Shown: positions 9,147 through 17,772, counted from the first letter of the stretch. The stretch is DNA of 64,000 nucleotides from Akkermansia sp. (GCA_017555205.1 JAFZGW010000004.1:1-64000), one strand, 5' to 3'. Translations and numbers: made by a program. Notes: generated from the sequence alone by a model not told the origin.

Positions 9147-9899
9147 ATGTCCGGTCATAATAAATGGTCCAAAATTAAGTTCACGAAGGCAGCAGCCGAC
9201 GCGAAAAAAGGCAAAATATTCGCCCGTTTCTCCCACGAAATCACCTTGGCTGCTAAAAGCGGCGGTGGCGATGTAGACACCAACCCCCGTCTGCGCGCAG
9301 CAATCGAAGGCGCAAAAGCCGCCTCCATGCCCAAAGATAACATCGACCGCGCTGTAAAGAAAGGCACCGGTGAACTGCAGGGTGAGACCATTCAGGAAAT
9401 CACATACGAAGGCTATGGTCCTGCCGGTACAGCATTCATCGTTGAGGTAGCCACCGACAACACCAATCGCTGCTCCTCCGAAATCCGTACAATTTTCTCC
9501 AAAAACGGTGGCAACATGGGCACCCCCGGCTCCGTGGCATACCAGTTCGACCGCAAGGGCGAAGTAACCGTCAACGACCCCGCACTCAATGAGGATGCAG
9601 CCATGGAGCTTGCAATGGATTGCGGTGCAGATGAATTCGAAGAAGGCGAAAATGAAGGTGAATGGGCTTTCATATGCGGCCCGACAGAGGTTCAGGCAGT
9701 ATCGGAAGCCCTGACAGCAGCCGGCAAGAGCGTGACAGGCATGAAGCTCGTCTCCATCGCCCAGAACCCCACCGACATTACAGATGTCGAAACCGCACGC
9801 AAAATCATGCGCCTCTTCGAGCGATTGGACGATTACGATGATACGATGAACGTATTCTCAAACTTCGAAATCTCCGAAGAAATTCTCGAGCAGCTGTAA
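9147..9899 (+). CDS. yebC: YebC/PmpR-family protein
   Basis: A 250-residue member of the YebC/PmpR family, whose members act as DNA-binding regulators (PmpR) or as ribosome-associated factors that relieve stalling. The start MSGHNKWSKIKFTKAAADAK is diagnostic, followed by the GGDVDTNPRLR and GYGPAGTAFIVE segments typical of the three-domain fold. Length is normal. An intrinsic terminator at 9947-9989 separates it from rho. Which function applies here cannot be read from sequence. Confidence 0.92.
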   Translation: MSGHNKWSKIKFTKAAADAKKGKIFARFSHEITLAAKSGGGDVDTNPRLRAAIEGAKAASMPKDNIDRAVKKGTGELQGETIQEITYEGYGPAGTAFIVEVATDNTNRCSSEIRTIFSKNGGNMGTPGSVAYQFDRKGEVTVNDPALNEDAAMELAMDCGADEFEEGENEGEWAFICGPTEVQAVSEALTAAGKSVTGMKLVSIAQNPTDITDVETARKIMRLFERLDDYDDTMNVFSNFEISEEILEQL

Positions 9900-9946
9900 C
9901 ACACACATACCGAAACAGCTGGCTCGCACCACATATAATTTCATGG

Positions 9947-9989
9947 CGGGCAGTTCGTACGCGAAACTGCCCGTCTTTCTCTTTTTTTT
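9947..9989 (+). terminator. Intrinsic terminator after yebC
   Basis: Stem CGGGCAGTT/AACTGCCCG followed by a pyrimidine tract ending in eight T. It lies upstream of the rho ATG at 10024 and argues against starting rho at the earlier in-frame ATG at 9943. Confidence 0.75.
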
Positions 9990-10023
9990 CTCATCAAAAA
10001 CAAATCGGAACTGCCACCGCAGC

Positions 10024-11370
10024 ATGAGTGCCATGGATGAAAACAAACGCCCCTTGCGTCCTCGTATCGCTCGCCATAACAGGTCAAATAACGACCGTAG
10101 CGGCAACACCCACGGCCAATCAGCACGCCGTGATAACCAAGGCGATCGCCCCATGCGAAACGGCAACCAACAACGGCCCCGCCAACAACAAAATTACCAG
10201 CGCCGCGAAAAAATAGAACCCATCCCCAAGACCGGTCGAGCTTACGTACCCGTTGGCGAGCCGGCGGAACTTACCGGCTTGCTGGAAATTACCCCCAAGG
10301 GATTTGGGTTCATACGAGTACAAGAAAACAACTGGGCACCCTCAAATCAAGCAGTCTACGTACCGGCCGACATCATTAACCAATATCACTTGCGGCCTTA
10401 CGTTCAGATAACCGGCATGGCACAGCGCTACGAGCGCGGTCACCAACTCACGACCGTAACCTCCATCAACGGACTTCCCCCGGAAGAGGCTGCCAACGCC
10501 CCCCATTTTGACGACCTCAAGGCAGTCAATCCCAGCCAACGATTAGCCTTTGAAACCGATGCCAAGCACTTCACCACCCGCACGCTTGACATGGTAGCCC
10601 CGGTGGCTCGCGGGCAGCGAGGATTGATAGTAGCCCCGCCCCGCACCGGCAAAACAACCCTGCTGATGGATATAGCCAAAGGCGCCATGAGCAACTACGG
10701 CGAAGAACTGCACCTCATGATACTGCTGGTCGATGAGCGCCCGGAAGAAGTCACCGAATTCTCCCGCGAGCTCCCCGGCGCAGAAATCTTTGCCTCCAGC
10801 AATGACAGCGGAGTAAAGGAGCACTGCCGTATAGCGGAAATGTGCATTGAGCGCGCTAAACGACTGGTCGAAAACGGTCGCCATGTGCTCATACTCATGG
10901 ATTCCATTACACGCTTGGCACGTGCATACAACAATGCTGACCGAGGGAGCGGTCGCACCATGAGCGGCGGTATCGATGCCCGAGCACTCGAGACCCCACG
11001 CCGCCTATTCGCCGCAGCCCGCAATACCCGCACTGCCGGCTCCCTTACCATACTCGCCACAGCCCTCATCGAAACCAACAGCCGCATGGATGAACTCATC
11101 TTCCAAGAGTTCAAGGGCACCGGCAACATGGAACTCGTACTGAGCCGCCGAATCGCGCAAATGTACGTCTACCCGGCGGTAGACATAAACAAGAGCGGCA
11201 CTCGACGCGAGGAACTCATCCTCCCCGAATGGATGCTCACTAAAATTCAGCTCATACGCCGCGCACTTGCTAACCATAAACCGGAGGAGGCAATGGAGCG
11301 CCTGCTCTTCTTCATGCGCAAGTTCCCGAACAACGCGCAAATGCTCATGGGCATCAAATCCCGCGGCTGA
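10024..11370 (+). CDS. rho: Transcription termination factor Rho with disordered N-terminal extension
   Basis: Rho is the hexameric RNA-dependent ATPase that ends transcription. In this 448-residue version the RNA-binding OSB fold starts near residue 83 (GLLEITPKGFGFIR), the Walker A loop is APPRTGKTT at 204-212, and VDERPEEVTEF follows at about 236. Residues 1-70 are dominated by Arg, Asn, Gln, Asp and Gly and look disordered; they replace the helical Rho_N domain found in E. coli Rho. An in-frame ATG at 9943 lies within the yebC terminator, so I chose 10024; ATG 10033 is also possible. A strong terminator follows at 11387. Confidence 0.93.
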   Translation: MSAMDENKRPLRPRIARHNRSNNDRSGNTHGQSARRDNQGDRPMRNGNQQRPRQQQNYQRREKIEPIPKTGRAYVPVGEPAELTGLLEITPKGFGFIRVQENNWAPSNQAVYVPADIINQYHLRPYVQITGMAQRYERGHQLTTVTSINGLPPEEAANAPHFDDLKAVNPSQRLAFETDAKHFTTRTLDMVAPVARGQRGLIVAPPRTGKTTLLMDIAKGAMSNYGEELHLMILLVDERPEEVTEFSRELPGAEIFASSNDSGVKEHCRIAEMCIERAKRLVENGRHVLILMDSITRLARAYNNADRGSGRTMSGGIDARALETPRRLFAAARNTRTAGSLTILATALIETNSRMDELIFQEFKGTGNMELVLSRRIAQMYVYPAVDINKSGTRREELILPEWMLTKIQLIRRALANHKPEEAMERLLFFMRKFPNNAQMLMGIKSRG

Positions 11371-11386
11371 CAACAACATTTTCCCA

Positions 11387-11419
11387 TCTAGCGGACATTT
11401 CGTCCGCTAGATTTTTTTT
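11387..11419 (+). terminator. Intrinsic terminator after rho
   Basis: Perfect 10-bp stem TCTAGCGGAC/GTCCGCTAGA with a 5-base loop and a run of eight T. Confidence 0.9.
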
Positions 11420-11431
11420 ATATCCACTCCC

Positions 11432-11875
11432 ATGATTGCCGATTTCATAGCCGATGCACTCAAATGTTGCATAGCGGCCGCCATCTTCTACGACTCCCCC
11501 AAGTACAGCAAGCTCACGGCGAAACAGCGCGAGCACCTGCAAAAGCGCATCGCCCCCTATGGCTCCAGCTCCAACGCCGTCGTCGGCCTGTGCCTCCTCG
11601 TCTTTTTGCTGAGGGTTATCCTAACCATCTACCAGGCAGCGCAGGATATCGTCCCCGCTGAACGAGCGCTACACACCTTCGCCCTATCGATGCTGGGGCT
11701 TACCATCAGCATAGGGCTGTTCAATGCGTTTCTATCCCTGCTCGTCAAACGATGGCGATTTGCCGACTTCCATGCAGCTGTAGCCTATCGCTTCGACCTC
11801 GGCAGCGGCGGCTGCATCGTCGCGCTGGCGCTCTGGCACTTAGCCTTCATCACGCTGGCCTTAACCACGGTGTAA
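11432..11875 (+). CDS. Small polytopic membrane protein
   Basis: A 147-residue hypothetical protein with three likely membrane helices: AVVGLCLLVFLLRVILTIY, ALSMLGLTISIGLFNAFL and GCIVALALWHLAFITLAL. A basic linker (KYSKLTAKQREHLQKRI) precedes the first. It starts 13 bases after the rho terminator and converges on infA. No family is recognised. Confidence 0.6.
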   Translation: MIADFIADALKCCIAAAIFYDSPKYSKLTAKQREHLQKRIAPYGSSSNAVVGLCLLVFLLRVILTIYQAAQDIVPAERALHTFALSMLGLTISIGLFNAFLSLLVKRWRFADFHAAVAYRFDLGSGGCIVALALWHLAFITLALTTV

Positions 11876-11882
11876 GGGACGC

Positions 11883-11913
11883 AAAAAAGCCGCAGGCTGT
11901 GGCAGCTGCGGCT
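11883..11913 (-). terminator. Intrinsic terminator of infA
   Basis: Read on the minus strand, stem AGCCGCAG/CTGCGGCT is followed by six T. It lies between the convergent ends of infA and the 11432 gene. Confidence 0.8.
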
Positions 11914-11944
11914 CTTGCATGTGCGGGTATACCAACACGCCCGA

Positions 11945-12301
11945 TTAGTTGAGGCGGAAGGTAATACGTGCCTTACTCATATCGTAGGGCGAAACCTCAA
12001 TCTTCACACGGTCACCCACCACAAGACGAATGAAACGCTTGCGCATCTTCCCCGAAATATGAGCCAAGAACTCGTGACCGCTGGGAACCTTTACACGGAA
12101 CATCGTACCGGCGAGCACGGCAGAAACCACGCCCTCCATCTCGATTTCACCCTCACCGTCATCTTCAACAGTCTTCTTCTGCTTAATGGGTGCAGAGTTC
12201 TGAGGGCGTGCGCCGCCGCGGGCATTGTTGCTGCCACTACGGGGGGCGTTATTATTGCGCTGCTGCGGTTTACCACCGCGATTATTGGGGGGATTTGCCA
12301 T
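11945..12301 (-). CDS. infA: Translation initiation factor IF-1 with N-terminal extension
   Basis: IF-1 binds the ribosomal A site during initiation. The last 70 or so residues are the conserved S1-like fold: [37 protein letters not shown] and [17 protein letters not shown]. The first 45 or so residues ([18 protein letters not shown] onwards) are a Gly/Arg/Asn/Gln-rich tail; E. coli IF-1 has 72 residues and no such tail. The frame is open further upstream but the ATG at 12301 is the sensible start, about 60 bases after a TTGCAA-17-TAAACT promoter. Confidence 0.93.
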   Translation of the reverse strand: MANPPNNRGGKPQQRNNNAPRSGSNNARGGARPQNSAPIKQKKTVEDDGEGEIEMEGVVSAVLAGTMFRVKVPSGHEFLAHISGKMRKRFIRLVVGDRVKIEVSPYDMSKARITFRLN

Positions 12302-12362
12302 TATAAATACGTATGGGTTATATAAATGAGAACCGGACAGTCCAGCTGAGCGGTGCGCGGGT

Positions 12363-12391
12363 AGTTTATAGTGCCAGAGCACACTTTGCAA
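12363..12391 (-). promoter_or_regulatory. infA promoter TTGCAA-17-TAAACT
   Basis: On the minus strand the boxes place transcription start near 12356, giving a leader of about 55 bases. Confidence 0.55.
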
Positions 12392-12452
12392 GTGTTTTTT
12401 ACTCAAAATAAGCAAAATTCGAAAAAAAATTACATTCAGGCAGAAAAAGCGA

Positions 12453-12481
12453 TTGACAAAAAGCCGCAAAAAGTGTAGAGT
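12453..12481 (+). promoter_or_regulatory. rplM-rpsI promoter TTGACA-17-TAGAGT
   Basis: Perfect -35 and good -10, with a leader of about 54 bases before rplM. A short GAAC/GTTC hairpin is possible in the leader, but I cannot show that it is an L13 autoregulatory site. Confidence 0.7.
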
Positions 12482-12541
12482 ATGCGCCCCGAACTAAGAG
12501 GTTCGTTGGCGAAAGCCTAAACAGGAACAAAAGAAATCATC

Positions 12542-12973
12542 ATGAAAACCTTCTCTGCCAAAGCCCAGGATATTGAGCGCAAGTGGTACGTGATCGACGC
12601 CGCCGACAAGGTGCTCGGTCAGCTCGCTGTTGAGGCAGCAAATCTGCTGCGCGGTAAGAACAAGACCATCTTCACCCCCCACGTTGACTGCGGTGACTAT
12701 GTTATCGTTGTGAATGCCGACAAAGTTGTGCTCACCGGTAACAAGGAGCGCGCTAAGATTTACACTCGCTACACCGGCTACGTTGGCAATCAGGTTGTAA
12801 CCACCCCTGCCAAGCTGCGCAAGACTCACCCCGAGCAGATTGTGGAGCACGCCATCCTCGGCATGGTTCCCCACACTCGTCAGGGTCGCGCTCAGGCTAC
12901 ACGCCTCAAGGTCTACGTTGGCGCTGAGCATCCCCACGCTGCTCAGACTCCCACTGTTGTTACAATCGCCTAA
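12542..12973 (+). CDS. rplM: 50S ribosomal protein L13
   Basis: 143 residues, normal length. Family features are WYVIDAADKVLGQLAVEAA, KNKTIFTPHVDCGDYVIVVN and AILGMVPHTRQGRAQATRLK. It is paired with rpsI, 17 bases downstream, as in most bacteria. Confidence 0.97.
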   Translation: MKTFSAKAQDIERKWYVIDAADKVLGQLAVEAANLLRGKNKTIFTPHVDCGDYVIVVNADKVVLTGNKERAKIYTRYTGYVGNQVVTTPAKLRKTHPEQIVEHAILGMVPHTRQGRAQATRLKVYVGAEHPHAAQTPTVVTIA

Positions 12974-12990
12974 CCCCAGTTTCTTAAATC

Positions 12991-13398
12991 ATGAGCTCTA
13001 CAACCCCGTTCAATGCTACCGGCCGCCGCAAGGAGGCTATTGCGCACGCTTGGCTCACCCCCGCTGAGGAGGGCAAGTCCGGCAAGATCACCATCAATCG
13101 CCGCGGTTTCGAGGAATACCTTCCCACCGACGCCCTGCAGAACGTTGTGCTGCAGCCCTTCTACGCCACCAACACCATCAAGAAGTATGATGTTCGCATC
13201 GTTTCCAAGGGTGGTGGTATCCACGGTCAGACCGGCGCTATGAGCCTTGCTATCGCTCGCTCCCTCGTTATGATCAACGAGGAATACCGCGCCCAGCTCC
13301 GCGAGCAGGGTCTGCTTACCCGTGACTCCCGCATGAAGGAGCGTAAGAAGGCCGGTCGCCCCGGTGCCCGCAAGCGCTTCCAGTTCAGCAAGCGCTAA
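12991..13398 (+). CDS. rpsI: 30S ribosomal protein S9
   Basis: 135 residues. Family features are ATGRRKEAIAHAWL at the N-terminus, the GGGIHGQTGAMSLAIAR segment and the basic C-terminal tail ending in KRFQFSKR, which reaches the ribosomal P site. It is the second gene of the rplM operon and is followed by a strong terminator. Confidence 0.97.
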   Translation: MSSTTPFNATGRRKEAIAHAWLTPAEEGKSGKITINRRGFEEYLPTDALQNVVLQPFYATNTIKKYDVRIVSKGGGIHGQTGAMSLAIARSLVMINEEYRAQLREQGLLTRDSRMKERKKAGRPGARKRFQFSKR

Positions 13399-13443
13399 AC
13401 CGCGCCTCTGGCTTTCAGCCAATTGCTTTCCCTCTTTTTTCAG

Positions 13444-13477
13444 AAAAAGCCTCGTAGCAACGCTGCGAGGCTTTTTT
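13444..13477 (+). terminator. Intrinsic terminator of rplM-rpsI
   Basis: Stem AAGCCTCG/CGAGGCTT followed by a run of T. Bases 13478-13578 hold no gene. Confidence 0.85.
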
Positions 13478-13578
13478 GCAACCTGATTTTTAGCGGAGCA
13501 AGCCCCACTCTATCCCGTCTACCACCACTACCACCCCGGCGTAAGCTTGTTGATTCGCTTTACTTACATGATTCATGC

Positions 13579-13615
13579 TTGACATCACACGTGTGCATGG
13601 TAGTATGTGCATACT
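13579..13615 (+). promoter_or_regulatory. Promoter with two overlapping palindromes, candidate autoregulatory operator
   Basis: TTGACA (13579-13584), a 16-base spacer, then TAGTAT (13601-13606). The spacer contains the perfect palindrome CACACGTGTG (13586-13595). A second inverted repeat, AGTATG-TG-CATACT (13602-13615), covers the -10 and the predicted start of transcription at about 13613. The downstream gene encodes an Lrp/AsnC regulator, and these proteins often control their own promoters. Confidence 0.6.
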
Positions 13616-13616
13616 T

Positions 13617-14093
13617 ATGACGGAAGAAACGCTTCTTAAGATATTGGAAACGGACGCCCGCCTGAGCGACCAGCAGATTGCCGACCGCCTAGGTGTGAGC
13701 GTTGCTGAAGTTGCCGCCGAGCGAGCTACCCTGGAACAAGAGGGGCGTATCGTCGGTTATCAAACTATCGTGAACGATGACCGCGTGGGTGTCAGCGCCT
13801 TCATTGAAGTACGTTGCACCCCTGAACGCGGCGGCGGTTTTGACCGCTTAGCAGAGCGCATATCACGTTTCAATGAAGTTCGCAGCTGCTACCTGATGAG
13901 CGGTGGATTCGACTTGCTGGTAAAGGTCGATGCCGAAGATTTGCTCTCGGTAGCCCGTTTTGTCAGCGAGAAATTGGCCAGCTTGCCGGGTGTGCTCTCC
14001 ACAGCCACACATTTCCGCCTGAAAACCTACAAACTCAATGGTTTACATTTCACAGAGGAACCGAGTCACCAGCGCATCAGCGTAGCTCCCTGA
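13617..14093 (+). CDS. Lrp/AsnC-family regulator, AlaR-like
   Basis: A 158-residue regulator: winged helix-turn-helix at residues about 1-50 (LSDQQIADRLGVSVAEV), then the ligand-sensing RAM domain (MSGGFDLLVKVDAEDLLSVA, GVLSTATHFRLKTY). The gene lies 43 bases upstream of an alanine/aspartate-type aminotransferase, the same pairing as alaR-alaT of Bacillus subtilis, so it probably responds to an amino acid and controls that enzyme. The frame is open from 13575, but ATG 13617 is only about 4 bases after the predicted transcription start. Confidence 0.85.
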   Translation: MTEETLLKILETDARLSDQQIADRLGVSVAEVAAERATLEQEGRIVGYQTIVNDDRVGVSAFIEVRCTPERGGGFDRLAERISRFNEVRSCYLMSGGFDLLVKVDAEDLLSVARFVSEKLASLPGVLSTATHFRLKTYKLNGLHFTEEPSHQRISVAP

Positions 14094-14136
14094 CTCCCCA
14101 CCACCTATTCATTTTCTCACATTTTCTATATCAATC

Positions 14137-15306
14137 ATGGATTGGAACCGCATTCTTGCCAAACAGGTCGTAGATTTACCCCGCTCCGGAATTCGCGAAT
14201 TTTTCGATTTGGTTACCGGCAGCAAAGACATCATCTCGCTGGGTGTTGGTGAACCCGACTTCGTGACCCCTTGGAACATTCGCGAAGCTGCAATCTCCTC
14301 ACTCGAAAAAGGCCATACCACCTACACCAGCAACTACGGGCTCGAAAGTCTCCGCCGCGCCATTGCACGTTATGTCGAGAGTTTCTTCAATGTCAGCTAT
14401 AATCCCCTTGGGGAAATTTTGCCCACGGTAGGTGTGAGCGAGGCTATTGACCTTGCTCTGCGCTGCCTGATTAACCCGGGAGATGAAGTACTGTACCACG
14501 AGCCCTGCTATGTAAGCTATGCGCCCTCGGTACTTCTGGCCTACGGCACCCCGAAAGCAGTGCAGACGAGCATAGATGACCTATTTGCGCTGAACCCGGC
14601 CAAACTAGAAGAAGCGATTACGCCGCGCACCAAGGTGCTCATGCTCAACTTCCCCACCAACCCGACCGGCTCTATCGCACCGCGAGAAACCCTCGAGGCC
14701 ATTGCCCAAATTTGCATAAAGCATGACCTCTTCGTACTGACAGACGAAATATACTCCGAGCTTCGCTACGATGAAGAGCCGCACACCAGCATTGCCAGCC
14801 TGCCCGGCATGAAAGAGCGCACCCTGCTACTGCACGGCTTCTCGAAAGCCTTTGCCATGACTGGTTTCCGCTTGGGCTATGCCTGCGGTCCGGCTGAATT
14901 GATTGAGCAGATGATGAAGATTCACTCATACACCATGATTTGCCCCACTATCACCAGCCAAGAGGCCGCCATCGAAGCCCTGCAAAACGGCATACCGGCC
15001 ATGCAGGAAATGCGTGATAGCTACCACCGCCGCCGCGACTACATCGTACGCCGCTTTAACGAAATGGGTATGGATTGCCACCTGCCCGGCGGTGCCTTCT
15101 ACACCTTCCCCAGCATCAAGAAATTCGGGCTCTCCTCCAAGGATTTCGCCATGCGACTTCTCCAAGAGCAAAAGGTTGCAGCCGTCCCCGGCACAGCCTT
15201 CGGCGCCTGCGGCGAGGGCTACCTGCGCTGCTGCTACGCTACCGCCTTCGAGCTGCTCGAAACCGCATGCGACAAAATGCAGAAATTCTGTGATTCCCTG
15301 CAATAA
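14137..15306 (+). CDS. PLP-dependent class I/II aminotransferase, AlaT-like
   Basis: A 389-residue fold-type I aminotransferase. Visible active-site features are NFPTNPTG (171-178), TDEIY (202-206), the PLP Lys237 in HGFSKAFAMTG and Arg245 in FRLGYACG. Length and the upstream Lrp/AsnC gene match the B. subtilis AlaR-AlaT pair, so alanine transamination is the favoured role. Aspartate or other substrates cannot be excluded from sequence. Confidence 0.85.
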   Translation: MDWNRILAKQVVDLPRSGIREFFDLVTGSKDIISLGVGEPDFVTPWNIREAAISSLEKGHTTYTSNYGLESLRRAIARYVESFFNVSYNPLGEILPTVGVSEAIDLALRCLINPGDEVLYHEPCYVSYAPSVLLAYGTPKAVQTSIDDLFALNPAKLEEAITPRTKVLMLNFPTNPTGSIAPRETLEAIAQICIKHDLFVLTDEIYSELRYDEEPHTSIASLPGMKERTLLLHGFSKAFAMTGFRLGYACGPAELIEQMMKIHSYTMICPTITSQEAAIEALQNGIPAMQEMRDSYHRRRDYIVRRFNEMGMDCHLPGGAFYTFPSIKKFGLSSKDFAMRLLQEQKVAAVPGTAFGACGEGYLRCCYATAFELLETACDKMQKFCDSLQ

Positions 15307-15338
15307 ATCACGATTTCGTTTAATTAATACCTAACTTA

Positions 15339-16043
15339 ATGCACACAGACACCACACTATACCGCACATCAGTCTACCCCTTGGCTATCTTCATGGGGTT
15401 CAGCATTCTGCTGGCTGTTGGTGGCGAAAGCCTTGAGTGGGACCACCCCAGTGCAGCCTGGTGGCAACGCGCGCCGGAGCTGGTGCTCTACCCGGTACAG
15501 ACTTTGGTGTGTGGTTGGTGGCTGTGGCATGTGCGCCGCGAAATTAAATGGGACTGGAATAAGAACGCTTGCCTGTTGGGCGCGCTGTTTGGTGTAATTG
15601 GCATAGGCCTGTGGTTGGTGCCCTACTTTGCGGGATGGATTCCGAATGAAGGCGGCGGTTTTGAACCCGAGCGTGTGCTGGGAGCCGGCACAGCGGCTAC
15701 CTATGCCGAATACGCCATGCGATTTGCAAGGGCTGCCGTGGTCGTGCCGCTGGCAGAGGAGCTCTTCTGGCGCGGCTTTCTGATGCGCTGGTGCGTCAAC
15801 CGCGATTTTCCGCAAACAGTGCCGCTCGGCACACACAGTTGGCCGGCGTACATCGTGACAACAGGAGCATTCATGCTCATACACGCGCCTGTCGACTACG
15901 CGGGTGCCTTCTTCTACGGAACCCTGACCTACCTCTTGGTTGTAAAGACGAAGCGCATAACCCCTGCATTTGTCATGCACGCGGTAGCCAATGCTATCAT
16001 GGGGATTTGCGCTATACAGTGTGACATGCCCCAGCTCTGGTAA
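15339..16043 (+). CDS. CPBP/CAAX-type intramembrane protease
   Basis: A 234-residue membrane protein with about six helices and the CPBP signature: Glu140-Glu141 and Arg145 in VPLAEELFWRGFLMRW, a His near 187 (MLIHAPVDYAG) and His-Asn in VMHAVANAIMG near 219. These residues form the metal-dependent active site of the family. It resembles CAAX-protease-related proteins found alongside exosortase/PEP-CTERM systems, and a PEP-CTERM protein is encoded 1.7 kb downstream. That link is inference; no exosortase is in the window. Confidence 0.8.
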   Translation: MHTDTTLYRTSVYPLAIFMGFSILLAVGGESLEWDHPSAAWWQRAPELVLYPVQTLVCGWWLWHVRREIKWDWNKNACLLGALFGVIGIGLWLVPYFAGWIPNEGGGFEPERVLGAGTAATYAEYAMRFARAAVVVPLAEELFWRGFLMRWCVNRDFPQTVPLGTHSWPAYIVTTGAFMLIHAPVDYAGAFFYGTLTYLLVVKTKRITPAFVMHAVANAIMGICAIQCDMPQLW

Positions 16044-16061
16044 TCCTTCATTTGGCGAACG

Positions 16062-16667
16062 ATGGAAATTGACTTTGTGCAAACAGCCCTTGCCCTGTGC
16101 GTGGGTATATCGCTATCGGCAGCCTGTGGCTTTCGCGTATTCATCCCCTTGTTGGTTATGTCTATCGGCATGCGGTTGGGGTGGTTTACCCCGGCGGAGA
16201 ATTTAGCATGGGTAGGTAGCGACACCGCATTTTACTGCCTGTGCGCGGCAACACTCGCCGAGGTTATTGCATATTACATACCCCTGATTGATAATATACT
16301 GGATACAATTACAACCCCGGCCGCACTGATTGCCGGCGCCATTATAACCGCCGGCATGCTGGGGGATTTGCCGGATTGGCTACAATGGAGCGCAGGCATT
16401 ATAGCCGGGGCAGGCGCAGCCGGCACAGTACAACTGGGTACAGCATCCGTACGAGCAACCGGTACGGCCACCACCGCCGGAATCAGCAACCCCATTATCA
16501 GCACCATCGAAAATCTGATGGCGACAGTCGGGTCGCTGTTAGCAGTTATCCTTCCCATACTAGCCGTTGTGGGAGCTGTGCTCTTTATTGCGCTGGGCTT
16601 CTTCACCATTCGCAAAATACGCGATTTTATTGCCCGCCGCGCCGGCACACCTCGGACGGCTCATTAA
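16062..16667 (+). CDS. DUF4126 family membrane protein
   Basis: A 201-residue integral membrane protein with five or six helices. The start (LALCVGISLSAACGFRVFIP) and the central ITTPAALIAGAIITAGMLGD region are characteristic of DUF4126. Its function is unknown. It follows the CPBP protease by 18 bases and precedes a nucleotidyltransferase by 21 bases, so the three may share a transcript. Confidence 0.8.
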   Translation: MEIDFVQTALALCVGISLSAACGFRVFIPLLVMSIGMRLGWFTPAENLAWVGSDTAFYCLCAATLAEVIAYYIPLIDNILDTITTPAALIAGAIITAGMLGDLPDWLQWSAGIIAGAGAAGTVQLGTASVRATGTATTAGISNPIISTIENLMATVGSLLAVILPILAVVGAVLFIALGFFTIRKIRDFIARRAGTPRTAH

Positions 16668-16688
16668 CTACTGAAACATTCCAATAAA

Positions 16689-17573
16689 ATGCAAGCTTTC
16701 ATTCTCGGCGCAGGTCTCGGCACCAGGCTGGCTCCGCTGTCCCACATCCTCCCCAAACCCCTCATGCCGGTTTTTGACAAACCGCTCATCCAGCACACTA
16801 TGGATCGGTTCATGAATGCCGGCGTAACGGAATTCATCATCAATACCTCCTATCTCGATTTCACTTGGGACAAAGCTTTCCCCTGCCCCTCCCCGCAATA
16901 CCGAGGCTGCCCCGTAACCCTCAGCCATGAAAATGAGCCGCTCGATTCCGGCGGCGGCATAAAAAAAATACTTCCGCTGTGGAAAGATGGCCCCATCATT
17001 ATACACAACGGAGACATCCTGACCGACATTCCGCTGGCAGATTTGCTGGCGGCACACCACCGCAGCGGCAATCTCATCACCATGGCACTGCGTAGCGTGG
17101 ACGGCAACCGCAATGTAGGCTTCGACTCCGAAACCGGCCAAATCACGGATATGCGCCACGCTCTCGGCATCAACCCCGGCACCCACCAATTTGCCGGTAC
17201 TTACATCATGGAGCAAGAGGTCGCCGACATGTTCCCGCAAGAAGAAAAGTTCTCTATCTTCCCCATCTGGCTTGAACTGGTACGTCAGGGTAAAGTCGGC
17301 GGCGTGGAATTCGACTGGGCCAACTGGTACGAAATAGGCTCCCCCGAAGGTTACCTGCAAGCCATTCTCGACATGCCATACAGCAAGCGAATTCACCCAA
17401 CTGCCACCGTATCAGCCCTTGCTGAAATCAGCGAGGATTGCATGATTGGGCAAGATGCCCATATCCCCGCCAACTGCGAACTCACGGACTGCATCGTCTG
17501 GCCACGCACCCATGTGCAACCCGGCTCGTATAGCCGCGCCATCATCACGCCGCGAATTACGGTGCAGCTATAA
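16689..17573 (+). CDS. Sugar-1-phosphate nucleotidyltransferase
   Basis: A 294-residue NDP-sugar pyrophosphorylase. The nucleotide-binding start is AFILGAGLGTRLAPLS with PKPLMPVFDKP following. IIHNGDILTD supplies the metal-binding Asp, and the C-terminal part (residues about 240-290) looks like a left-handed beta-helix. It resembles MurU- and mannose-1-phosphate guanylyltransferase-like enzymes; the exact sugar cannot be told. A strong terminator follows. Confidence 0.85.
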   Translation: MQAFILGAGLGTRLAPLSHILPKPLMPVFDKPLIQHTMDRFMNAGVTEFIINTSYLDFTWDKAFPCPSPQYRGCPVTLSHENEPLDSGGGIKKILPLWKDGPIIIHNGDILTDIPLADLLAAHHRSGNLITMALRSVDGNRNVGFDSETGQITDMRHALGINPGTHQFAGTYIMEQEVADMFPQEEKFSIFPIWLELVRQGKVGGVEFDWANWYEIGSPEGYLQAILDMPYSKRIHPTATVSALAEISEDCMIGQDAHIPANCELTDCIVWPRTHVQPGSYSRAIITPRITVQL

Positions 17574-17605
17574 CAAAATAAAACACACAAATTTGCACCC
17601 TTTTT

Positions 17606-17641
17606 ACGCAGGAGGAACGGAATATTCCTCCTGCGTTTCTT
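17606..17641 (+). terminator. Intrinsic terminator
   Basis: Perfect 12-bp stem ACGCAGGAGGAA/TTCCTCCTGCGT with a 7-base loop, followed by a short T-rich tract. It ends the 15339-17573 gene group. Confidence 0.8.
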
Positions 17642-17690
17642 CATTTTGCAAAAAAATGGAGAGTTTACTCTACATTTTTTATTATTTTGC

Positions 17691-17719
17691 TTTACATCCT
17701 GACCAAAATACAGTAGACT
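17691..17719 (+). promoter_or_regulatory. Promoter TTTACA-17-TAGACT
   Basis: Predicted transcription start near 17726, about 47 bases before the PEP-CTERM gene. Confidence 0.6.
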
Positions 17720-17772
17720 CCGCGCGCTTTTTTAACCTACCGGTTCTCAAATAAATTTAACCTTAAAATCAC

